The translations under genes and the position numbers were made by a program. From the NCBI GenBank assembly GCA_016806645.1, contig JACSYO010002159.1:1991501-2055500 (forward strand): a stretch of DNA of 64,000 nucleotides, in the 5' to 3' direction. The stretch comes from Ophiodon elongatus (taxonomy: Eukaryota > Chordata > Actinopteri > Perciformes > Hexagrammidae). How positions within the stretch are numbered: the first letter of the stretch is position 1; each line of letters opens with the position of its first letter. Shown piece after piece: positions 62,160 to 64,000 of this stretch. The notes beneath the pieces were generated by a model. It had not been told where the DNA came from and made no database searches. It saw nothing but the letters and a program-made list of their open reading frames with translations.

Positions 62160-62440
62160 CTGCTCCGTGCAGGACACTGGATGGCAGAGCAGCGGCGTTC
62201 AGTGGGTCCAGACCTCGGTCCGAAGCGGAACATAGCAACACAAATTACCCCTGCACAGCTTCAAGTTCTCCCACAGAGCGAGCCTTTTATTCATCCTCGT
62301 CGTCCGACATTGGAAAGCGCGCCATCGTGCGGCCGACGAGGGCGCGCGGCTCAACAGGTGGATGGAGGCGGCAGGGGGAGGAGGGGGAGGTGGGGAGGGG
62401 GGGACAGGTTGAGGTGCTGCCTTCAAGTGCTCTCCGGAAA
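62160..62440 (-). promoter_or_regulatory. VEPH1: Probable VEPH1 5' UTR first exon and CpG-rich promoter
   Basis: On the minus strand the stretch ends in a consensus donor, GAGCAG|GTAAGC, with the last exon base at 62160. The 150-250 bases upstream in the gene sense are rich in CpG (62300-62350) and then in C runs, unlike the AT-rich surroundings. No TATA box is evident. This fits a TATA-less CpG promoter with transcription starting somewhere between about 62250 and 62420. The start of transcription cannot be placed from sequence alone. It lies about 8 kb upstream of the start codon, and any further non-coding exons would lie between. Confidence 0.6.
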
Positions 62441-62847
62441 TAGACCTAACATGACATGTGTGACCTTTCAAAGTAGCTCAGTTTCCTCAGCTGGTTACAC
62501 ACTGATGAAGATACCAATTCACCAAGTGTCACGGTAAAATTAGGTCGTGGCTTTAAGTTGTAGGCTTTTATTAAATTCACCTGTGACTAGGACTATATAT
62601 TCAAAGTCAGCACCGATTGACGGGTTCTTATCTGCAGCTGGCCTCAATAAACCTGGTTTTGATTTACACTTTTTTAGTTTCTGTAACTCTCCTGTGGCAG
62701 CAATTCTGTAGTAGATAGTAATTAAATTCAACTTTTTGTTAAAGGGTCGACTTTGCTCTCTTTTTTGTAAACAGATACTTGAAATTGTGATGTCTTGGAG
62801 CTTACAAGGAGCCGTTTAAGGCAGCATGGTACCACAGTGAGGATTGA

Positions 62848-62866
62848 GAGAGAGTGAGAGAGAGAG

Positions 62867-62933
<67 letters not shown>

Positions 62934-62935
62934 AA
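62848..62935. repeat. (GA)n microsatellite upstream of VEPH1
   Basis: About 88 bp of GA with a few GAAA units, about 450 bp upstream of the CpG-rich region in the gene sense. Confidence 0.97.
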
Positions 62936-63051
62936 TGAGGCCTAATGACTTCATGGCTGCATTCCAAACCAAAGTTATCCCTAATCTCTTTTCCCAGCTC
63001 AGACATACTGTTTAATGTTTGCTTGAGTGCCACAATGAGACTACTGGCAGG

Positions 63052-63054
<3 letters not shown>

Positions 63055-63096
<42 letters not shown>
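63055..63096. repeat. (TA)n microsatellite
   Basis: About 21 TA units. Confidence 0.97.
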
Positions 63097-63100
<4 letters not shown>

Positions 63101-64000
63101 CCATATTACATTTGTCAGCTCAAAGCCCAGCCAAAAATCCACTGTGTGTCTTAAACATATTAAACATTATTATCATTACTGTAACTATTAGCATCAGTGG
63201 TATTAGTGATATAGCAGTAGTACTAGAGGTAGCAGCAGTACAATTGTTTAAATAAATAATTTCAATAGGCTAATATAATAATTTAATGAAGGGATGCCCA
63301 ACAAAGAAGATACGTCATTTTGTTGTAGGTCTAGTTTGAGGTGCAGCCTAGTAAAAGTGTAAATTAGTTGTATTTATTTAACTATTACATTATCTATATA
63401 TTTACTTTACTCCCTTAATATTGCACTGATGAAAGGCCCGTGTGATCAGTAGGTGGTGGCAGAGCCGCACAAAGAGACGATGAGACGGCTCTGGGTGGTG
63501 GTATTTCCCCAGGCATCATCCATCGGAAGTGAAGCTGGAGAGTATGTGTGCAGCTTCCGGCGTGACAAAGCATTCAAGTCGCGTCAGCACTTTTGCTTTC
63601 AAAATAAAAGCGCAGGATTTGTCTCCTTTAATACTGGCGTGAGGCTGGTACAGACATAGATGGTGCACGTTATCAAAAGAAAACAACCTATTATGAAATT
63701 TGAGAATTATCAGACTAAACAAAAATGTATTTGTTAAATAGTTACCATACTTTTACGTCTCTATTTTAAAATATATTTGGCAAAAGTGTTTGTTGTAGCG
63801 GAGCTGCATGGAATCGCATCGTATTTGTACAGTCAATGCGTAGGGCCTATGTGTAAATGAGACAGTATACAATAAAACATAATTAATTACAAACAAATCA
63901 TGATACACGCTCCTCGATACAGAAATAACGGTCTGTCGGGATATTACTCTGAAAAGCCTGACCGGATGTTGTGATGTCATTCAGGATGTCTTGTCCCTTA
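63097..64000. other. Intergenic flank upstream of VEPH1
   Basis: No gene was recognised. A less AT-rich patch at about 63430-63660 has GGAAGTGAAGC and CTTCCGGCGTGAC. It could be a repeat fragment or ETS-site-containing regulatory DNA; I cannot tell which. Confidence 0.4.

Noticed and set aside
62181..62537. 118-codon plus-strand ORF over the VEPH1 promoter
   Set aside because: GC-rich, antisense to the likely first exon, no family match; stops are simply rare there.

Overview
The window looks like nuclear DNA of a percomorph (spiny-rayed) teleost fish. The evidence is a very high density of CA/GT, GA and TA microsatellites, dispersed repeats I recognise as typical of percomorph genomes, a degraded fish LINE, and two vertebrate genes whose exons can be assembled by splice phase. 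All identifications are by eye from remembered protein families; no database search was run.

The main gene is VEPH1 (ventricular zone expressed PH domain containing 1, the vertebrate homologue of Drosophila melted), on the minus strand. Its probable CpG-rich first exon is near 62160-62450, its start codon is at 54259, and eleven coding exons (E1-E11) run down to 4993. They join in phase to give 702 residues plus one base. Only the C-terminal PH-domain exon(s) and the 3' UTR are missing; they should lie beyond position 1.

The second gene is PTX3 (long pentraxin 3), on the plus strand. It has four coding exons (36958-43552) and a 3' UTR with a polyadenylation signal at 44881. It lies wholly inside the 22 kb VEPH1 intron between E3 and E4, the same nested, opposite-strand arrangement known for the human genes. 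The predicted product is 468 aa, longer than human PTX3 (381 aa). Its N-terminal region is expanded, it has an extra 90-bp intron, and it has an insertion after the CC pair of the pentraxin domain.

The rest is intron, flank and repeats. At 1-590 there is a possible retroviral LTR. At about 7.21-8.62 kb there is a 5'-truncated, broken LINE. At 45.06-45.19 kb there is a tRNA-derived SINE. Copies of at least three short non-autonomous element families lie at 12.4, 13.1, 15.6, 26.0, 29.8, 31.7-32.4, 50.0, 55.0 and 58.9 kb, and there is a diverged local duplication at 51.4/52.5 kb.

I found no new multi-gene system. The most interesting signals are about gene structure. Four VEPH1 splice sites sit directly in CA/TG microsatellites, including a (TG)nT5 acceptor resembling the CFTR exon 9 one. 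One PTX3 intron is bounded by an 8-bp direct repeat. A PTX3 disulfide pair appears to have been replaced jointly by hydrophobic residues.
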